The notes: generated by a model not told the origin, from the letters alone. Shown: positions 38,466 to 48,034, numbered from the stretch's first letter. The stretch is DNA of 64,000 bases from an uncultured Pelagibacteraceae bacterium (GCA_902561155.1 CACEOY010000001.1:1-64000); one strand, 5' to 3'. Numbers and translations are program-made.

Positions 38466-39101
38466 ATGAAAGTTAAATTATTAAACTTAGAAAATGCCAA
38501 ATCTGATACTATTGAAATTTCAGATAAAATTTTTAAAAATAAAATTAATTATAAATTAATTAAATCGGTTGTTGATTGGCAGCTTAACCATTTAAAACCA
38601 AGAACGGCTAAAACTAAGCAAAAAAATGAAATTAAAGGATCTACAAAAAAAATAGTACCACAAAAAGGAAGTGGAGGAGCTCGTCACGCTAGTAGAAAAG
38701 CCCCTATTTTTGTAGGTGGTGGAGTTGCACACGGTCCTAAAGGGGCGGTATATAAAATTAAAAAAATTAACAAAAAAGTGAGAAAATTGGCTCTTGCACA
38801 TACTTTGTCTAAAAAAAATTTCGACAAGAACTTATTTGTTTTAACTGATGTTAAAAAAGAAATAAAGAAAACAAAAGAATTTAATGATTTTTTGAAAAAA
38901 AATAATCTTTTAAACGTTATTATTATTTCAGATTTAGAAACATTGAAAAATATTAACAAATCTGCAAGAAATATCAAAGATCTTAAAATTATTAATGATG
39001 CTGGAGCAAACATTTATGACATGATGAAATACAAAAATGTTTTGTTAACTCAAAGTTCAGTCAAAAATCTAGAAAAAAGGATATTAAATGAAAAAAATTA
39101 A
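38466..39101 (+). CDS. rplD: 50S ribosomal protein L4
   Basis: L4 lines the exit tunnel and in E. coli represses the S10 operon. The 211-residue protein has the extended tunnel loop with KGSGGARHASRKAPIFVGGG and HGPKGAVY. It overlaps rplW by 14 bp. No separate S10 leader for L4 control is visible upstream of rpsJ. Confidence 0.98.
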   Translation: MKVKLLNLENAKSDTIEISDKIFKNKINYKLIKSVVDWQLNHLKPRTAKTKQKNEIKGSTKKIVPQKGSGGARHASRKAPIFVGGGVAHGPKGAVYKIKKINKKVRKLALAHTLSKKNFDKNLFVLTDVKKEIKKTKEFNDFLKKNNLLNVIIISDLETLKNINKSARNIKDLKIINDAGANIYDMMKYKNVLLTQSSVKNLEKRILNEKN

Positions 39102-39381
39102 TTATCTAGACTCTATTATCCGTCCAATTATCACTGAAAAAGCGACTATTCTTTCAGAACAAAATAAAACTGTTTTCAAGGTGCATAAAACAGCAAATAA
39201 AAAGAATATAAAAAAAAATATAGAAAAATTATTTAAAGTTAATGTAATAAAAGTAAATATTGTAAATTTAAAATCTAAAATCAAATTTAAACAAGGCAAG
39301 TTAGCTAAAAAAAGTGGTTATAAAAAAGCTATAGTGACACTTAAAAAAGGCCAAAGTATTGACTTGACGACTGGAATTTAA
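39088..39381 (+). CDS. rplW: 50S ribosomal protein L23
   Basis: L23 sits at the tunnel exit and docks trigger factor and SRP. The 97-residue protein has [20 protein letters not shown] and the C-terminal [15 protein letters not shown]. The start lies 14 bp inside rplD, and rplB follows after 2 bases. Confidence 0.97.
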   Translation: MKKINYLDSIIRPIITEKATILSEQNKTVFKVHKTANKKNIKKNIEKLFKVNVIKVNIVNLKSKIKFKQGKLAKKSGYKKAIVTLKKGQSIDLTTGI

Positions 39382-39383
39382 TT

Positions 39384-40214
39384 ATGAGCTTAAAAACATT
39401 TAAACCATATACTAAATCCAATAGAGGGACCGTAATAGTAGATAAAAGTAGTCTATGGAAAGGTTCTCCCTACAAACCTTTAACAAAAGGTCAAAAATCC
39501 TCTGGTGGTAGAAATAATTATGGAAGAATAACTTCTAGGCATAGAGGCGGCGGCGTTAAACACAAGTACAGAATTATAGATTTTCTCAGAAATAAAAAAA
39601 ACGTACCAGCAACTATTGAGCGTATTGAGTACGATCCAAATAGAACATCGTATATTGCATTAGTAAAATATGACGATGATATAAAAAACTATATTTTATG
39701 TCCACAAGGACTAAAAGCAGGGGATAAAATTGTTTCTGGTGATAATGTTGATATTAAAACTGGAAACTGTCTTAAATTAAAAGACATTCCACCAGGAACT
39801 ATAATTCATAACGTAGAATTAATTCCTGGAAATGGAGGAAAACTAGCGAGGTCAGCTGGTTCATCAGTAACTTTATCAGGCATAGATGATGATTACGCAA
39901 TTTTAAAACTTTCTTCAGGAGAAACACGAAAAGTAAGCATCAATTGCAATGCAACTATAGGATCTGTTTCAAATCCAGATCAAAAAAATATTAAAATTGG
40001 AAAAGCCGGAAGAAACAGATGGAGAGGAAAGAGGCCTCAATCTAGAGGAGTTGCAATGAACCCTGTTGATCATCCTCATGGAGGTGGTGAAGGTAAAACT
40101 TCAGGAGGCAGAAGTCCAGTTTCGCCTTGGGGTCAGTCGGCAAAAGGATTAAAAACAAGAAAACCAAAAAGAAGCGATAAATTTATAATAACTAGAAGGA
40201 AAAAAAGAAAATAA
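39384..40214 (+). CDS. rplB: 50S ribosomal protein L2
   Basis: L2 is required for peptidyl-transferase activity and subunit association. The 276-residue protein has the N-terminal [20 protein letters not shown], and the conserved C-terminal segment [16 protein letters not shown] containing the universally conserved histidine, then [14 protein letters not shown]. Full length and in the standard place between rplW and rpsS. Confidence 0.99.
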   Translation: MSLKTFKPYTKSNRGTVIVDKSSLWKGSPYKPLTKGQKSSGGRNNYGRITSRHRGGGVKHKYRIIDFLRNKKNVPATIERIEYDPNRTSYIALVKYDDDIKNYILCPQGLKAGDKIVSGDNVDIKTGNCLKLKDIPPGTIIHNVELIPGNGGKLARSAGSSVTLSGIDDDYAILKLSSGETRKVSINCNATIGSVSNPDQKNIKIGKAGRNRWRGKRPQSRGVAMNPVDHPHGGGEGKTSGGRSPVSPWGQSAKGLKTRKPKRSDKFIITRRKKRK

Positions 40215-40216
40215 TT

Positions 40217-40546
40217 ATGACCAGAGCTGTTTGGAAAGGACCATTTGTACATCCGAGTTTATTAAAGAAGATTGATAAACTTAAAAATAACCCTACAAAA
40301 AAACCAATTAAAACATGGTCTAGAAATTCTACAATAATCCCTGATTTTGTTGGACATAGTTTCATGATACATAATGGAAAATCATTTATACCAATAACTA
40401 TTTCAGAGGAAATGGTAGGTCATAAGCTTGGAGAATTTGCCCCAACAAGAACATTTAAAGGGCACACACCGGCAGATAAAAAGGCAGCAGCAGAAAAAGC
40501 AGCGGCAGCACCGGCAGCAACTGGAGCAAAAGATGCAAAAAAATAG
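40217..40546 (+). CDS. rpsS: 30S ribosomal protein S19 with Ala/Lys-rich tail
   Basis: S19 forms part of the 30S head with S13. Residues 1-about 82 are canonical ([52 protein letters not shown]). A further stretch of about 26 residues is a low-complexity Ala/Lys/Pro tail ([20 protein letters not shown]) encoded mostly by GCA/GCG codons. At 109 residues it is about 17 longer than the E. coli protein. The tail's coding sequence contains the rplV start in another frame. Confidence 0.97.
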   Translation: MTRAVWKGPFVHPSLLKKIDKLKNNPTKKPIKTWSRNSTIIPDFVGHSFMIHNGKSFIPITISEEMVGHKLGEFAPTRTFKGHTPADKKAAAEKAAAAPAATGAKDAKK

Positions 40547-40907
40547 TAACATTGTTAAAGCGGTTAATAAAAATGTGAGGTCAAGCCCAAGAAAAATCTC
40601 TTTAGTTTTAGATCATATTAGAGGTAAAAAAGTTGATGCAGTTCTTAGAGATTTAGATTTTATTAGAAAAAAAATATCTTTGGATGTGAGCAAAACTGTA
40701 AAATCAGCAATTGCTAATGCTGAAAATAATAACCAATTCGATATCGATAATCTTTATGTGAAAGAGGCATATGTAGGTAAATCCTTGGTTATGAAAAGAT
40801 TTAGACCTAGAGCAAAAGGAAGAGCGAGTCCGATAAAAAAACCATTCAGTCGAATTACAATAATCTTAAGTGAAAAAAAGGAGATAAAAAATGGGCCAAA
40901 AAATTAA
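40533..40907 (+). CDS. rplV: 50S ribosomal protein L22
   Basis: L22 has a loop lining the exit tunnel. From the ATG at 40533 the protein is 124 residues, with [20 protein letters not shown] and the tunnel-loop end [20 protein letters not shown]. The frame is open further upstream, to 40428, but that part is Gln-rich and is only a shadow of the S19 tail, so the internal ATG is chosen. It overlaps rpsS by 14 bp and rpsC by 17 bp. Confidence 0.95.
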   Translation: MQKNSNIVKAVNKNVRSSPRKISLVLDHIRGKKVDAVLRDLDFIRKKISLDVSKTVKSAIANAENNNQFDIDNLYVKEAYVGKSLVMKRFRPRAKGRASPIKKPFSRITIILSEKKEIKNGPKN

Positions 40908-41577
40908 TCCTATAGGTTTAAGACTTGGAATAAATCGAAGTTGGGACTCAACTTGGTTTGCAAAGAAAAAGGATTTCGGAAAATATTTAATAGAAGATTT
41001 TAAAATGCGAGAATATATTAAAAAAAACATAACTAATTCTGGTGTTTCAGAAATCATAATAGAAAGGTCTTCAAAAAAATGTACTGTTTCAATTCATACT
41101 TCTAGACCAGGCTTTGTTATAGGAAAAAAAGGTTCTGATATTGAAAAAATAAAAAAAAATTTAATGAAAATTACTGATAGCGAAGTGAATGTAAACATAA
41201 AAGAAATAAAAAAACCAGAGTTAAATGCTAATTTAGTAGCTGAAAATATTGCTCAACAGTTGGTAAAAAGAATTGCTTACAGAAGAGCAATGAAGAGAGC
41301 AATGCAATCTGCTATGAGGTTAAACGCAAAAGGTATTAAAGTTATGGTAAGTGGACGTCTTGCTGGAAATGAGATTGCTCGTACTGAATGGTTAAGAGAT
41401 GGGAGTATTCCCTCACATACTTTAAGGGCAAATATAGACTATGGTTTTGCAGAAGCTTTAACAACTTATGGAATTATAGGTATTAAAGTTTGGATTTTTA
41501 AAGGTGCATTGTTTGATAAAGATATAGAAAAAGAAAAAATAGAAAGAGTAAAAAATGTTACAACCAACAAGAACTAA
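40891..41577 (+). CDS. rpsC: 30S ribosomal protein S3
   Basis: S3 lies at the mRNA entry site and has helicase activity with S4 and S5. The 228-residue protein starts [19 protein letters not shown], has the KH domain motif [14 protein letters not shown] and the C-terminal [17 protein letters not shown]. It overlaps rplV by 17 bp and rplP by 23 bp, among the longest co-directional overlaps in this run. Confidence 0.98.
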   Translation: MGQKINPIGLRLGINRSWDSTWFAKKKDFGKYLIEDFKMREYIKKNITNSGVSEIIIERSSKKCTVSIHTSRPGFVIGKKGSDIEKIKKNLMKITDSEVNVNIKEIKKPELNANLVAENIAQQLVKRIAYRRAMKRAMQSAMRLNAKGIKVMVSGRLAGNEIARTEWLRDGSIPSHTLRANIDYGFAEALTTYGIIGIKVWIFKGALFDKDIEKEKIERVKNVTTNKN

Positions 41578-41959
41578 ATACAGAAAAGCTTTTAAAGGTC
41601 GAATTAAAGGAAAGGCAAGTCGTGCAGTGACTTTAAACTACGGGCAATTTGGACTAAAAGCTATGCAGCCTGAAAGAGTAATTGGGAAACAAATTGAAGC
41701 TGCTAGGGTTGCTCTAACTAGATATATGAAAAGAACCGGAAAAGTTTGGACAAGAGTGTTTCCAAATATACCAGTTTCAAAGAAACCAACAGAGGTGAGA
41801 ATGGGTAAAGGAAAAGGTTCACCAGAATACTATGCTTGTAGAGTAAAACCTGGACGAATTATTTTTGAGATTGATGGCGTTTCCGAAGAAGTTGCGAGAG
41901 AAGCATTGTATAAGGCATCAGCTAAGTTACCAATAAAGACTAAATTTATAAGTAGATAA
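41555..41959 (+). CDS. rplP: 50S ribosomal protein L16
   Basis: L16 organises the A-site tRNA elbow region of the 50S. The 134-residue protein has [15 protein letters not shown], and the family signature with the conserved Arg in [22 protein letters not shown]. The ATG at 41555 gives the standard MLQP start even though it lies 23 bp inside rpsC. rpmC follows after one base. Confidence 0.97.
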   Translation: MLQPTRTKYRKAFKGRIKGKASRAVTLNYGQFGLKAMQPERVIGKQIEAARVALTRYMKRTGKVWTRVFPNIPVSKKPTEVRMGKGKGSPEYYACRVKPGRIIFEIDGVSEEVAREALYKASAKLPIKTKFISR

Positions 41960-41960
41960 A

Positions 41961-42152
41961 ATGGCAACAAAAAAAAAAGAAGATAAAAAATTAACAAAAG
42001 ATCAAGCTTTAAAAAAACTTGATGTCTTGAAAAAAGATTTGTTAAACATAAGATTTAAAAGAATAAACAATCAAGTTGAAAATCCTGCGCAATACGGTGA
42101 AATAAAAAAAAGTATAGCTAGATTGTATACAACCATAAAAGGTTCAAAATGA
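41961..42152 (+). CDS. rpmC: 50S ribosomal protein L29
   Basis: A 63-residue helical hairpin protein at the tunnel exit beside L23. Motifs: a second-helix stretch [20 protein letters not shown] and [17 protein letters not shown]. The N-terminus is Lys-rich ([10 protein letters not shown]). It overlaps rpsQ by 4 bp. Confidence 0.94.
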   Translation: MATKKKEDKKLTKDQALKKLDVLKKDLLNIRFKRINNQVENPAQYGEIKKSIARLYTTIKGSK

Positions 42153-42379
42153 CAAAAAAGATACTTAAAGGCGTAATAACAAGCTCAAAAAATAACAAAA
42201 CTGTAGTTGTAGAAGTGACTAGAAAGTTTGCTCATCCTTTTTATGGAAAAGTAATAAAAAGATCAAAAAAATACCATGCTCATGATGAAAAAAACAAATT
42301 TAAAGAGGGAGAAACAATTCAAATTATTGAGTGTAATCCAATTTCAAAGAAAAAAAGGTGGAAGGTTATTGAAAAATGA
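42149..42379 (+). CDS. rpsQ: 30S ribosomal protein S17
   Basis: S17 binds 16S rRNA helix 11 early in assembly. The 76-residue OB-fold protein has [18 protein letters not shown], the [19 protein letters not shown] segment and a C-terminal [15 protein letters not shown]. It overlaps its neighbours by 4 bp on each side. Confidence 0.97.
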   Translation: MTKKILKGVITSSKNNKTVVVEVTRKFAHPFYGKVIKRSKKYHAHDEKNKFKEGETIQIIECNPISKKKRWKVIEK

Positions 42380-42744
42380 TACAGGTACAAACAGAGTTAA
42401 ATGTAGCTGATAATACAGGAGCAAAAAGAGTAGAGTGCATAAAAGTTCTAGGTGGATCTAAAAGAAGATATGCTTCTGTTGGCGATATTATAGTAATAAG
42501 TGTGAAAGATGCCATTCCAAAAGGTAAGGTAAAAAAAGGAGCAGTTCATAAAGCAGTAGTCGTGAGGACAAAAAAAGAGATATTTAGAAATGATGGATCA
42601 AAAATTCAATTTGATACAAACGCCGTTGTTTTAACAGATGAAAAGGGTGAGCCAATTGGAACGAGAATATTTGGGCCCGTTACTAGAGAATTAAGGGTAA
42701 GAGGACATACTAAAATTATATCATTAGCGCCGGAGGTTTTATAA
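42376..42744 (+). CDS. rplN: 50S ribosomal protein L14
   Basis: L14 contacts the 30S subunit and L19. The 122-residue protein has [20 protein letters not shown], the signature [19 protein letters not shown], and [11 protein letters not shown] near the C-terminus. It is separated by no base from rplX. Confidence 0.99.
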   Translation: MIQVQTELNVADNTGAKRVECIKVLGGSKRRYASVGDIIVISVKDAIPKGKVKKGAVHKAVVVRTKKEIFRNDGSKIQFDTNAVVLTDEKGEPIGTRIFGPVTRELRVRGHTKIISLAPEVL

Positions 42745-43005
42745 ATGTTAAGTTTAAAAAAGGGATCACAAGTAAAAGTTATTTCTGGCAAAGATAAAGG
42801 TAAAACTGGTGAAATCCTAGAAATTAACAGAAACTTAAATAGAGTAAAAATTAAATCTATTAATATGATAAAAAAACATCTTAAGCCCACAAAAGAAAAC
42901 AAAGGTGGAATTATTACAAAAGAAAATTTTATACATATATCAAATATAAAAAACGTTGATAAACAAGTTTCTAAATCTAAAACTAAAAAAGTAACTAAAA
43001 AATAA
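42745..43005 (+). CDS. rplX: 50S ribosomal protein L24
   Basis: L24 is an assembly initiator with a KOW domain near the tunnel exit. The 86-residue protein is short (about 104 in E. coli) and has KKGSQVKVISGKDKGKTGEI at its N-terminus and MIKKHLKPTKENKGGII in the middle, ending in a Lys-rich tail. Its stop overlaps the rplE start by one base. Confidence 0.96.
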   Translation: MLSLKKGSQVKVISGKDKGKTGEILEINRNLNRVKIKSINMIKKHLKPTKENKGGIITKENFIHISNIKNVDKQVSKSKTKKVTKK

Positions 43006-43559
43006 TGACACCAAGATTAAAAACATTGTACGAAAAAGATATAATTAAAAATTTGATGACTAAACTAAATTATAAAAATAAACATCAAGCACCAAAACTC
43101 GTAAAAATCGTTTTAAATATGGGTTTAGGAGAAGATGCTTCAGATGGAAAAAAAATTAAAACTAGTTTAGATGATTTAAGTTTAATAACAGGTCAGAAGC
43201 CAGTTATCACAAAATTTAAAAAATCCATAGCAAACTTTAAAACTAGAAAAGGTCAGAGCGCAGGCGCTAAAGTTACGCTTAGATCAAATAAAATGTACGA
43301 GTTTGTTGATAGACTTATAAACATTGCATTACCAAGAATAAAAGATTTTAGAGGATTAAAAGCAGATGGAATTGATAACTCTGGAAACTATAGTTTTGGT
43401 ATAAAGGAACACATTGTATTTCCAGAAGTTAACTTTGATAAAGTCGATAAGATAAGAGGATTAGATATTACTATAGTTACATCTAACACTACAAAAAAAG
43501 GAACTCTTGAACTTTTAAAAGAATTCAATTTTCCAATAACAGAAAAAAAAGCGAGGTAA
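43005..43559 (+). CDS. rplE: 50S ribosomal protein L5
   Basis: L5 is part of the central protuberance with 5S rRNA and forms a bridge to S13. The 184-residue protein has KIVLNMGLGEDASD, ITGQKPVITKFKKSIANFK and GLDITIVTSNTT at the C-terminal end. rpsN follows after one base. Confidence 0.98.
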   Translation: MTPRLKTLYEKDIIKNLMTKLNYKNKHQAPKLVKIVLNMGLGEDASDGKKIKTSLDDLSLITGQKPVITKFKKSIANFKTRKGQSAGAKVTLRSNKMYEFVDRLINIALPRIKDFRGLKADGIDNSGNYSFGIKEHIVFPEVNFDKVDKIRGLDITIVTSNTTKKGTLELLKEFNFPITEKKAR

Positions 43560-43560
43560 A

Positions 43561-43866
43561 ATGGCAAAAAAAAGTGCAGTACAAAAAAATTTAAAGAGAA
43601 TAAAAATGGTAAATAAATTTGAAAAAAAAAGAATGAAGTTAAAAAAAATAATAATGAATAAAAAGTTAGAATTAGCTGAGAGATTTGCTGCTCAACTAAA
43701 ATTGGATAAATTACCTAAGAACTCGTCAAGAGTAAGAATTAGGAATCGATGCGGTATATCAGGAAGACCACATGGATATTATAGAAAATTAAAAATTTCC
43801 AGGATAGCCCTAAGAGATATGGCATCAGCTGGAAAAATTCCTGGCATAATTAAATCAAGCTGGTAG
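43561..43866 (+). CDS. rpsN: 30S ribosomal protein S14 (zinc-independent form)
   Basis: S14 sits in the 30S head beside S3 and S10. At 101 residues, with a single cysteine and no CxxC pairs, it is the longer zinc-independent type. The C-terminal signature RNRCGISGRPHGYYRKLKISRI is the family hallmark, followed by SAGKIPGIIKSSW. A GGAGG ribosome site for rpsH lies just after the stop. Confidence 0.98.
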   Translation: MAKKSAVQKNLKRIKMVNKFEKKRMKLKKIIMNKKLELAERFAAQLKLDKLPKNSSRVRIRNRCGISGRPHGYYRKLKISRIALRDMASAGKIPGIIKSSW

Positions 43867-43873
43867 GAGGAAA

Positions 43874-44272
43874 ATGACTTTAGTTGACCCAATAGGTGAT
43901 ATGTTTACAAGAATCAGAAACGGACAAATGAGAAATTTAAACTCAGTAAATATACCTGCATCAAAGTTTAGATCTAAAATATTAGAAATTTTAAAAACAG
44001 AAGGGTATATAACAAACTTCTTTTTAGAAAGTAGCGAAAATAACAAAAAAGTTATTAAAGTAAACTTAAAATATTACGAGGGAACGCCCGTGATTAAAGA
44101 AATAAAGCGAATATCAAAACCAGGAAGAAGAGTGTATTCAAGAGCAAATAGTATCCCTAAAATTCAAAATGGACTAGGTATGGCAATTATATCAACCTCA
44201 CAAGGTGTGATGTCAGATATTGAAGCTAGGAAAAATAATATTGGTGGAGAAATAATTTGTAAGGTATTTTAA
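43874..44272 (+). CDS. rpsH: 30S ribosomal protein S8
   Basis: S8 binds the 16S central domain and in E. coli represses the spc operon. The 132-residue protein begins DPIGDMFTRIRNGQ and ends with the family signature GLGMAIISTSQGVMSDIEA. It has a canonical TAGGAGG ribosome site 5 bases before the ATG, unlike most neighbours, whose starts are coupled. Its stop overlaps the rplF start by one base. Confidence 0.98.
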   Translation: MTLVDPIGDMFTRIRNGQMRNLNSVNIPASKFRSKILEILKTEGYITNFFLESSENNKKVIKVNLKYYEGTPVIKEIKRISKPGRRVYSRANSIPKIQNGLGMAIISTSQGVMSDIEARKNNIGGEIICKVF

Positions 44273-44817
44273 TGTCAAAAATTGGAAAAAAAAATATTTT
44301 ATTACCAAAAGACACATCTATAAAAATAGAAGGTGATAAAATTACAGTTACCGGTCCTAAAGGAAACAAATCTTTTTTTATTAATGAAAAAATATTTTCT
44401 TCAAAGGTAAATGAGAAAAATGAATTTCAAATCAACCCTACAAACAAAACAATAGATCATAAGACACTGTTATTGTGGGGAACTTATAGAAGTCTTATAA
44501 ATAATGCTGTTGTTGGCGTTTCATCGGGACATGAAAAAATACTTGAATTAAACGGTGTGGGCTTTAGAGCTAATTTGAAAGGCGAAACTTTAAATTTACA
44601 GATAGGTTTTAGTCATGATGTGAATTTCAAATTTCCTAAGGATGTGAAAATTCAAGTGGAAAAGCAAACTGTTATAAAAATCAATGGTGTAGATAAAGAG
44701 CTCGTATCGAAAATAGCTTCAGATATTAAATCTTTAAAGCCTGTAGAACCTTATAAAGGAAAAGGCATAAAAGAAAGAAATCAGTATGTTTTAAGAAAAG
44801 AAGGAAAGAAAAAATAA
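44272..44817 (+). CDS. rplF: 50S ribosomal protein L6
   Basis: L6 supports the sarcin-ricin loop region. The 181-residue protein has two repeated domains, with VTGPKGNKSFF in the first and LNGVGFRANLKGETL plus the C-terminal signature PVEPYKGKGIKERNQYVLRK in the second. It directly abuts rplR. Confidence 0.98.
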   Translation: MSKIGKKNILLPKDTSIKIEGDKITVTGPKGNKSFFINEKIFSSKVNEKNEFQINPTNKTIDHKTLLLWGTYRSLINNAVVGVSSGHEKILELNGVGFRANLKGETLNLQIGFSHDVNFKFPKDVKIQVEKQTVIKINGVDKELVSKIASDIKSLKPVEPYKGKGIKERNQYVLRKEGKKK

Positions 44818-45171
44818 ATGAAAAAAGTTAACTCAAAAATAAAAAGAAAGATAAGAAATAGAAAAAAATTAAGAGATGTTAATTCTAACAAACTAAGAAT
44901 CACTGTTTTTAAATCGACTAAAAATATTTCAGCTCAAATTATTGACGATAAAATAAGTAAAACTTTGGTTTCAGCATCGTCAACAGAAAAAGAGATTAAA
45001 AAAAATAAAACAAAAAAAATGGATTTATCTAATATTTTAGGAGAGTTACTTGCAAAAAGAGCAAAAGAAAAAAAGATAAGCAGTGTTTATTTTGATAGAG
45101 GGGGTTACAAATATCATGGACGTATAAAGGCATTTGCAGACTCTCTAAGAAAGAATGGTTTGAAATTATAA
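44818..45171 (+). CDS. rplR: 50S ribosomal protein L18
   Basis: L18 carries 5S rRNA into the central protuberance. The 117-residue protein has the basic N-terminus [36 protein letters not shown] and the C-terminal [20 protein letters not shown]. Its stop overlaps the rpsE start by one base. Confidence 0.97.
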   Translation: MKKVNSKIKRKIRNRKKLRDVNSNKLRITVFKSTKNISAQIIDDKISKTLVSASSTEKEIKKNKTKKMDLSNILGELLAKRAKEKKISSVYFDRGGYKYHGRIKAFADSLRKNGLKL

Positions 45172-45677
45172 TGAGTGAAATTGAATACAAAGAAAAACTA
45201 GTAGCAATAAATAGAATTACTAAAGTTGTGAAGGGTGGACGAAGATTTGGATTTGCTGCTTTGGTTGTTGTTGGAAACCAAAAAGGATCTATAGGCATCG
45301 GTCAAGGAAAATCAAAACAAGTTCCTGACGCTATAAAAAAAGCCACTGAAGTTGCTAAAAGAAACCAAGTCAAAATACCTTTAAAAGATGGAAGAACTTT
45401 ACATCATGATGTCAAAGGTAAGAATGGTTCGGGAAAAGTATTTATGAGATCTGCTCCAGCAGGAACAGGTATAATTGCTGGTGGAGCGATCAGATCAGTT
45501 TGTGAAGTTTTAGGTATTCAAGATGTAGTTGCGAAATCATTAGGCTCTGCGAATCCACATAACGTTTTAAAAGCATGTGTAAATGGTCTTAGATCTCAAA
45601 TTTCACCTAAACTTCTATCCTCAATTAGAGGAAAAAAAATATCTGAAATTATTTCAAAAAGGGAACAAAAAAAATGA
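45171..45677 (+). CDS. rpsE: 30S ribosomal protein S5
   Basis: S5 influences decoding fidelity and mRNA unwinding. The 168-residue protein has the dsRNA-binding signature [18 protein letters not shown] and [19 protein letters not shown]. It overlaps rplO by 4 bp; rpmD (L30), which normally lies between rpsE and rplO, is absent. Confidence 0.98.
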   Translation: MSEIEYKEKLVAINRITKVVKGGRRFGFAALVVVGNQKGSIGIGQGKSKQVPDAIKKATEVAKRNQVKIPLKDGRTLHHDVKGKNGSGKVFMRSAPAGTGIIAGGAIRSVCEVLGIQDVVAKSLGSANPHNVLKACVNGLRSQISPKLLSSIRGKKISEIISKREQKK

Positions 45678-46126
45678 AATTAAATAATTTAATTAAAACA
45701 AATAAAAAAAAGATTAGACCTGGTAGAGGTATCGGATCAGGAAAAGGAAAAACATCTGGTAGAGGCCATAAAGGTCAAAAAGCCAGATCAGGGGTTGCTA
45801 TAAAAAGTTTTGAAGGTGGTCAAATGCCTTTATTCAGAAGATTACCTAAACGAGGTTTTAAATCTTTTAAAAAATCAAATACAGCAATATTAAACTTATC
45901 AAATCTACAAAGTTTTTTTGATCAAAAAAAAATTACATTAAGTAATAATTTAGATTTAAAGACGTTACAAAGTAAAAATATTATTGCGAAAAAATATGAG
46001 AAACTCAAAATATTAGGTCAGGGTGAAATTAAAAATAAAATTAACTTATCAGTTAATTTTGTTTCAAAACAAGCCAAAGAAAAAATTGAAAAAATTGGTG
46101 GTAAATTAACTCTTATTAAAAACTAA
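45674..46126 (+). CDS. rplO: 50S ribosomal protein L15
   Basis: L15 joins late in 50S assembly. The 150-residue protein has the glycine/arginine-rich N-terminus [20 protein letters not shown] followed by [17 protein letters not shown], and a globular C-terminal half. It directly follows rpsE with a 4-bp overlap and precedes secY by 4 bases. Confidence 0.97.
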   Translation: MKLNNLIKTNKKKIRPGRGIGSGKGKTSGRGHKGQKARSGVAIKSFEGGQMPLFRRLPKRGFKSFKKSNTAILNLSNLQSFFDQKKITLSNNLDLKTLQSKNIIAKKYEKLKILGQGEIKNKINLSVNFVSKQAKEKIEKIGGKLTLIKN

Positions 46127-46130
46127 AATT

Positions 46131-47432
46131 ATGTCTAGTGAAAATTTAAACCCTGGTGCTTTTAGTCATGCAACAGATTTAAAAAATAGAATTTTTTTTA
46201 CAATTTTTTTATTAATTATTTATAGATTAGGTACTTATGTTCCACTAGCGGGCATTGATCCAGACGCTTTAAAAGAAATTATGGCATCTAGCCAAAAAGG
46301 TCTTCTCGGAATGTTTAATATGTTTTCTGGAGGTGCAGTAACTAGAATGGCCATATTTGCTCTTGGTATTATGCCATATATATCTTCATCAATAATAGTT
46401 CAGTTATTAACTGGAACTTCAGATTATTTTAAAAACTTAAAAGAACAAGGGGAAATTGGAAGAAAAAAAATAACTCAGATTACAAGATACGGAACCGTAA
46501 TGATTGCTGGTTTACAAGGTTATGGTGTTGCTGTAGGAATTGAAAATGCAGGAAATTTAGTTTTAGAACCTGGAGTGTTTTTTAGAGTTACTACCACTAT
46601 ATCTTTAGTAGCAGGAACAACTTTTTTAATGTGGTTAGGAGAACAGATCACTCTTAGGGGGATTGGAAATGGTATATCATTAATAATATTTTCAGGCATT
46701 GTTGCTGAAATACCAAGAGCTCTTGCATCAACATTTGAACTTGGAAGAACAGGCGCATTATCAGCAGTAATGATAGTAGGAATATTTATTTTAGTAATTA
46801 TAACAGTTTTGTTTATTGTTTTCTTTGAAAGAGCAGTGAGAAAAATTTTAATTAATTATCCAAAAAGGCAAATGGGTAACAAAATTTATGGTGGTGAGTC
46901 TTCACATTTGCCATTAAAAATTAATACAGCGGGTGTAATACCAGCTATATTCGCGTCGGCTTTACTCCTGTTACCTATAACGATGAGTAATTTTGGTTTT
47001 GCAGAGTCAGATTTTTTTATTAATATTTCATCTCTCTTCACTCAAGGCCAACCTTTGTACATGGCTTTATATGCTTTCGGAATTATATTTTTTTCATTTT
47101 TCTACACTTCAATTGTATTCAATCCAAAAGAAACTGCAGAAAATTTAAGAAAATATGGAGGGTACATTCCTGGAATAAGACCAGGTGAAAGAACTGCGGA
47201 ATATATAGAAACAATTTTAACAAGATTAACTACAATTGGCGCGATGTATTTAACAATTGTATGTTTGATGCCAGAATTTTTAATAGCAAGATATCCAATT
47301 CCATTTTATTTAGGTGGAACATCAATTTTAATTGTAGTTGTGGTAGCGATGGATACAGTAACACAAGTTCAAACTAGATTAATGAGCTCACAATACGAGT
47401 CTTTAATAAAAAAAGCAAAATTCGGGAAGTAA
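46131..47432 (+). CDS. secY: Protein translocase channel subunit SecY
   Basis: SecY is the channel of the Sec translocon. The 433-residue protein has about ten membrane helices. Visible motifs: YRLGTYVPLAGID near the first helix, GIMPYISSSIIVQLL, ITLRGIGNGISLIIFSGI, and the cytoplasmic loop IKTAGVIP-like KINTAGVIPAIFA, then GIRPGERTAEYI. SecE and SecG are encoded at 23.3 kb and at the window start. Its placement between rplO and adk is standard. Confidence 0.98.
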   Translation: MSSENLNPGAFSHATDLKNRIFFTIFLLIIYRLGTYVPLAGIDPDALKEIMASSQKGLLGMFNMFSGGAVTRMAIFALGIMPYISSSIIVQLLTGTSDYFKNLKEQGEIGRKKITQITRYGTVMIAGLQGYGVAVGIENAGNLVLEPGVFFRVTTTISLVAGTTFLMWLGEQITLRGIGNGISLIIFSGIVAEIPRALASTFELGRTGALSAVMIVGIFILVIITVLFIVFFERAVRKILINYPKRQMGNKIYGGESSHLPLKINTAGVIPAIFASALLLLPITMSNFGFAESDFFINISSLFTQGQPLYMALYAFGIIFFSFFYTSIVFNPKETAENLRKYGGYIPGIRPGERTAEYIETILTRLTTIGAMYLTIVCLMPEFLIARYPIPFYLGGTSILIVVVVAMDTVTQVQTRLMSSQYESLIKKAKFGK

Positions 47433-47436
47433 TAAA

Positions 47437-48003
47437 ATGAACTTAGTTATTTTTGGACCACCTGGCGCAGGTAAAGGAACCCAATCAAAGTTTATTGTAG
47501 AAAAGTTTAATATGTTTCAGCTTTCTACTGGAGAATTTTTAAGGAAAGAAATTTCAGATAATACAAAATTAGGAAAAAAAATTTCATCAGTTATAAATTC
47601 TGGTCAGCTAGTTTCTGATATAATTGTTTCTGATCTTATAGAAAAAACTATTTCAGATAGTAAGTACCAAAACAAAATTGTCTTTGATGGTTACCCAAGG
47701 AATTTAAATCAAGCAAAAAATTTAGATAATTTATTAGAGAAATATAAGCAAAAAATAGATATTGTTTTAAAATTATCAGTAAGCTTAGAAACAATTAAGA
47801 AAAGAATTTCAGAAAGACGCGGTTTAGAGAAAAGGTCTGATGATAACGAGAAAATAGCAATAAGAAGATTTGAAACTTATGAAAAATCAACTGAACCTGT
47901 AATTGAATATTATAAAAAATTGAATTTATTAAAAGTGGTGGACGGAGAAAGACCTATTAATCAAATAAATGATGAAATTAGCGCTATTATTTCCGCTATA
48001 TAG
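47437..48003 (+). CDS. adk: Adenylate kinase (short form)
   Basis: Adk interconverts ATP + AMP and 2 ADP. The 188-residue protein begins NLVIFGPPGAGKGTQSKFI (P-loop), has the AMP-site FQLSTGEFLRKEI and FDGYPRNLNQA, and a reduced LID (ERRGLEKRSDDNEK) without the zinc cysteines, explaining why it is about 25 residues shorter than E. coli Adk. Stop codon TAG at 48001 directly precedes the rpsM promoter region. Confidence 0.97.
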   Translation: MNLVIFGPPGAGKGTQSKFIVEKFNMFQLSTGEFLRKEISDNTKLGKKISSVINSGQLVSDIIVSDLIEKTISDSKYQNKIVFDGYPRNLNQAKNLDNLLEKYKQKIDIVLKLSVSLETIKKRISERRGLEKRSDDNEKIAIRRFETYEKSTEPVIEYYKKLNLLKVVDGERPINQINDEISAIISAI

Positions 48004-48005
48004 GG

Positions 48006-48034
48006 TTGACATTAATCAATAACGTCATTAAATA
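48006..48034 (+). promoter_or_regulatory. Promoter for rpsM-rpsK-rpoA-rplQ
   Basis: A consensus TTGACA (48006-48011), 17-base spacer, and TAAATA (48029-48034) predict a start near 48041, about 20 bases before the rpsM ATG. This is the best sigma-70 match in the window and lies in one of the few gaps of the ribosomal-protein run. An imperfect palindrome, TGACATTA then TAACGTCA (7 of 8), covers the -35 and spacer. Confidence 0.7.

Noticed and set aside
40428-40532. A longer L22 reading frame starting at 40428.
   Set aside because: The added 35 residues are Gln/Lys/His low complexity produced by reading the S19 alanine tail in another frame; the ATG at 40533 gives the standard L22 N-terminus.
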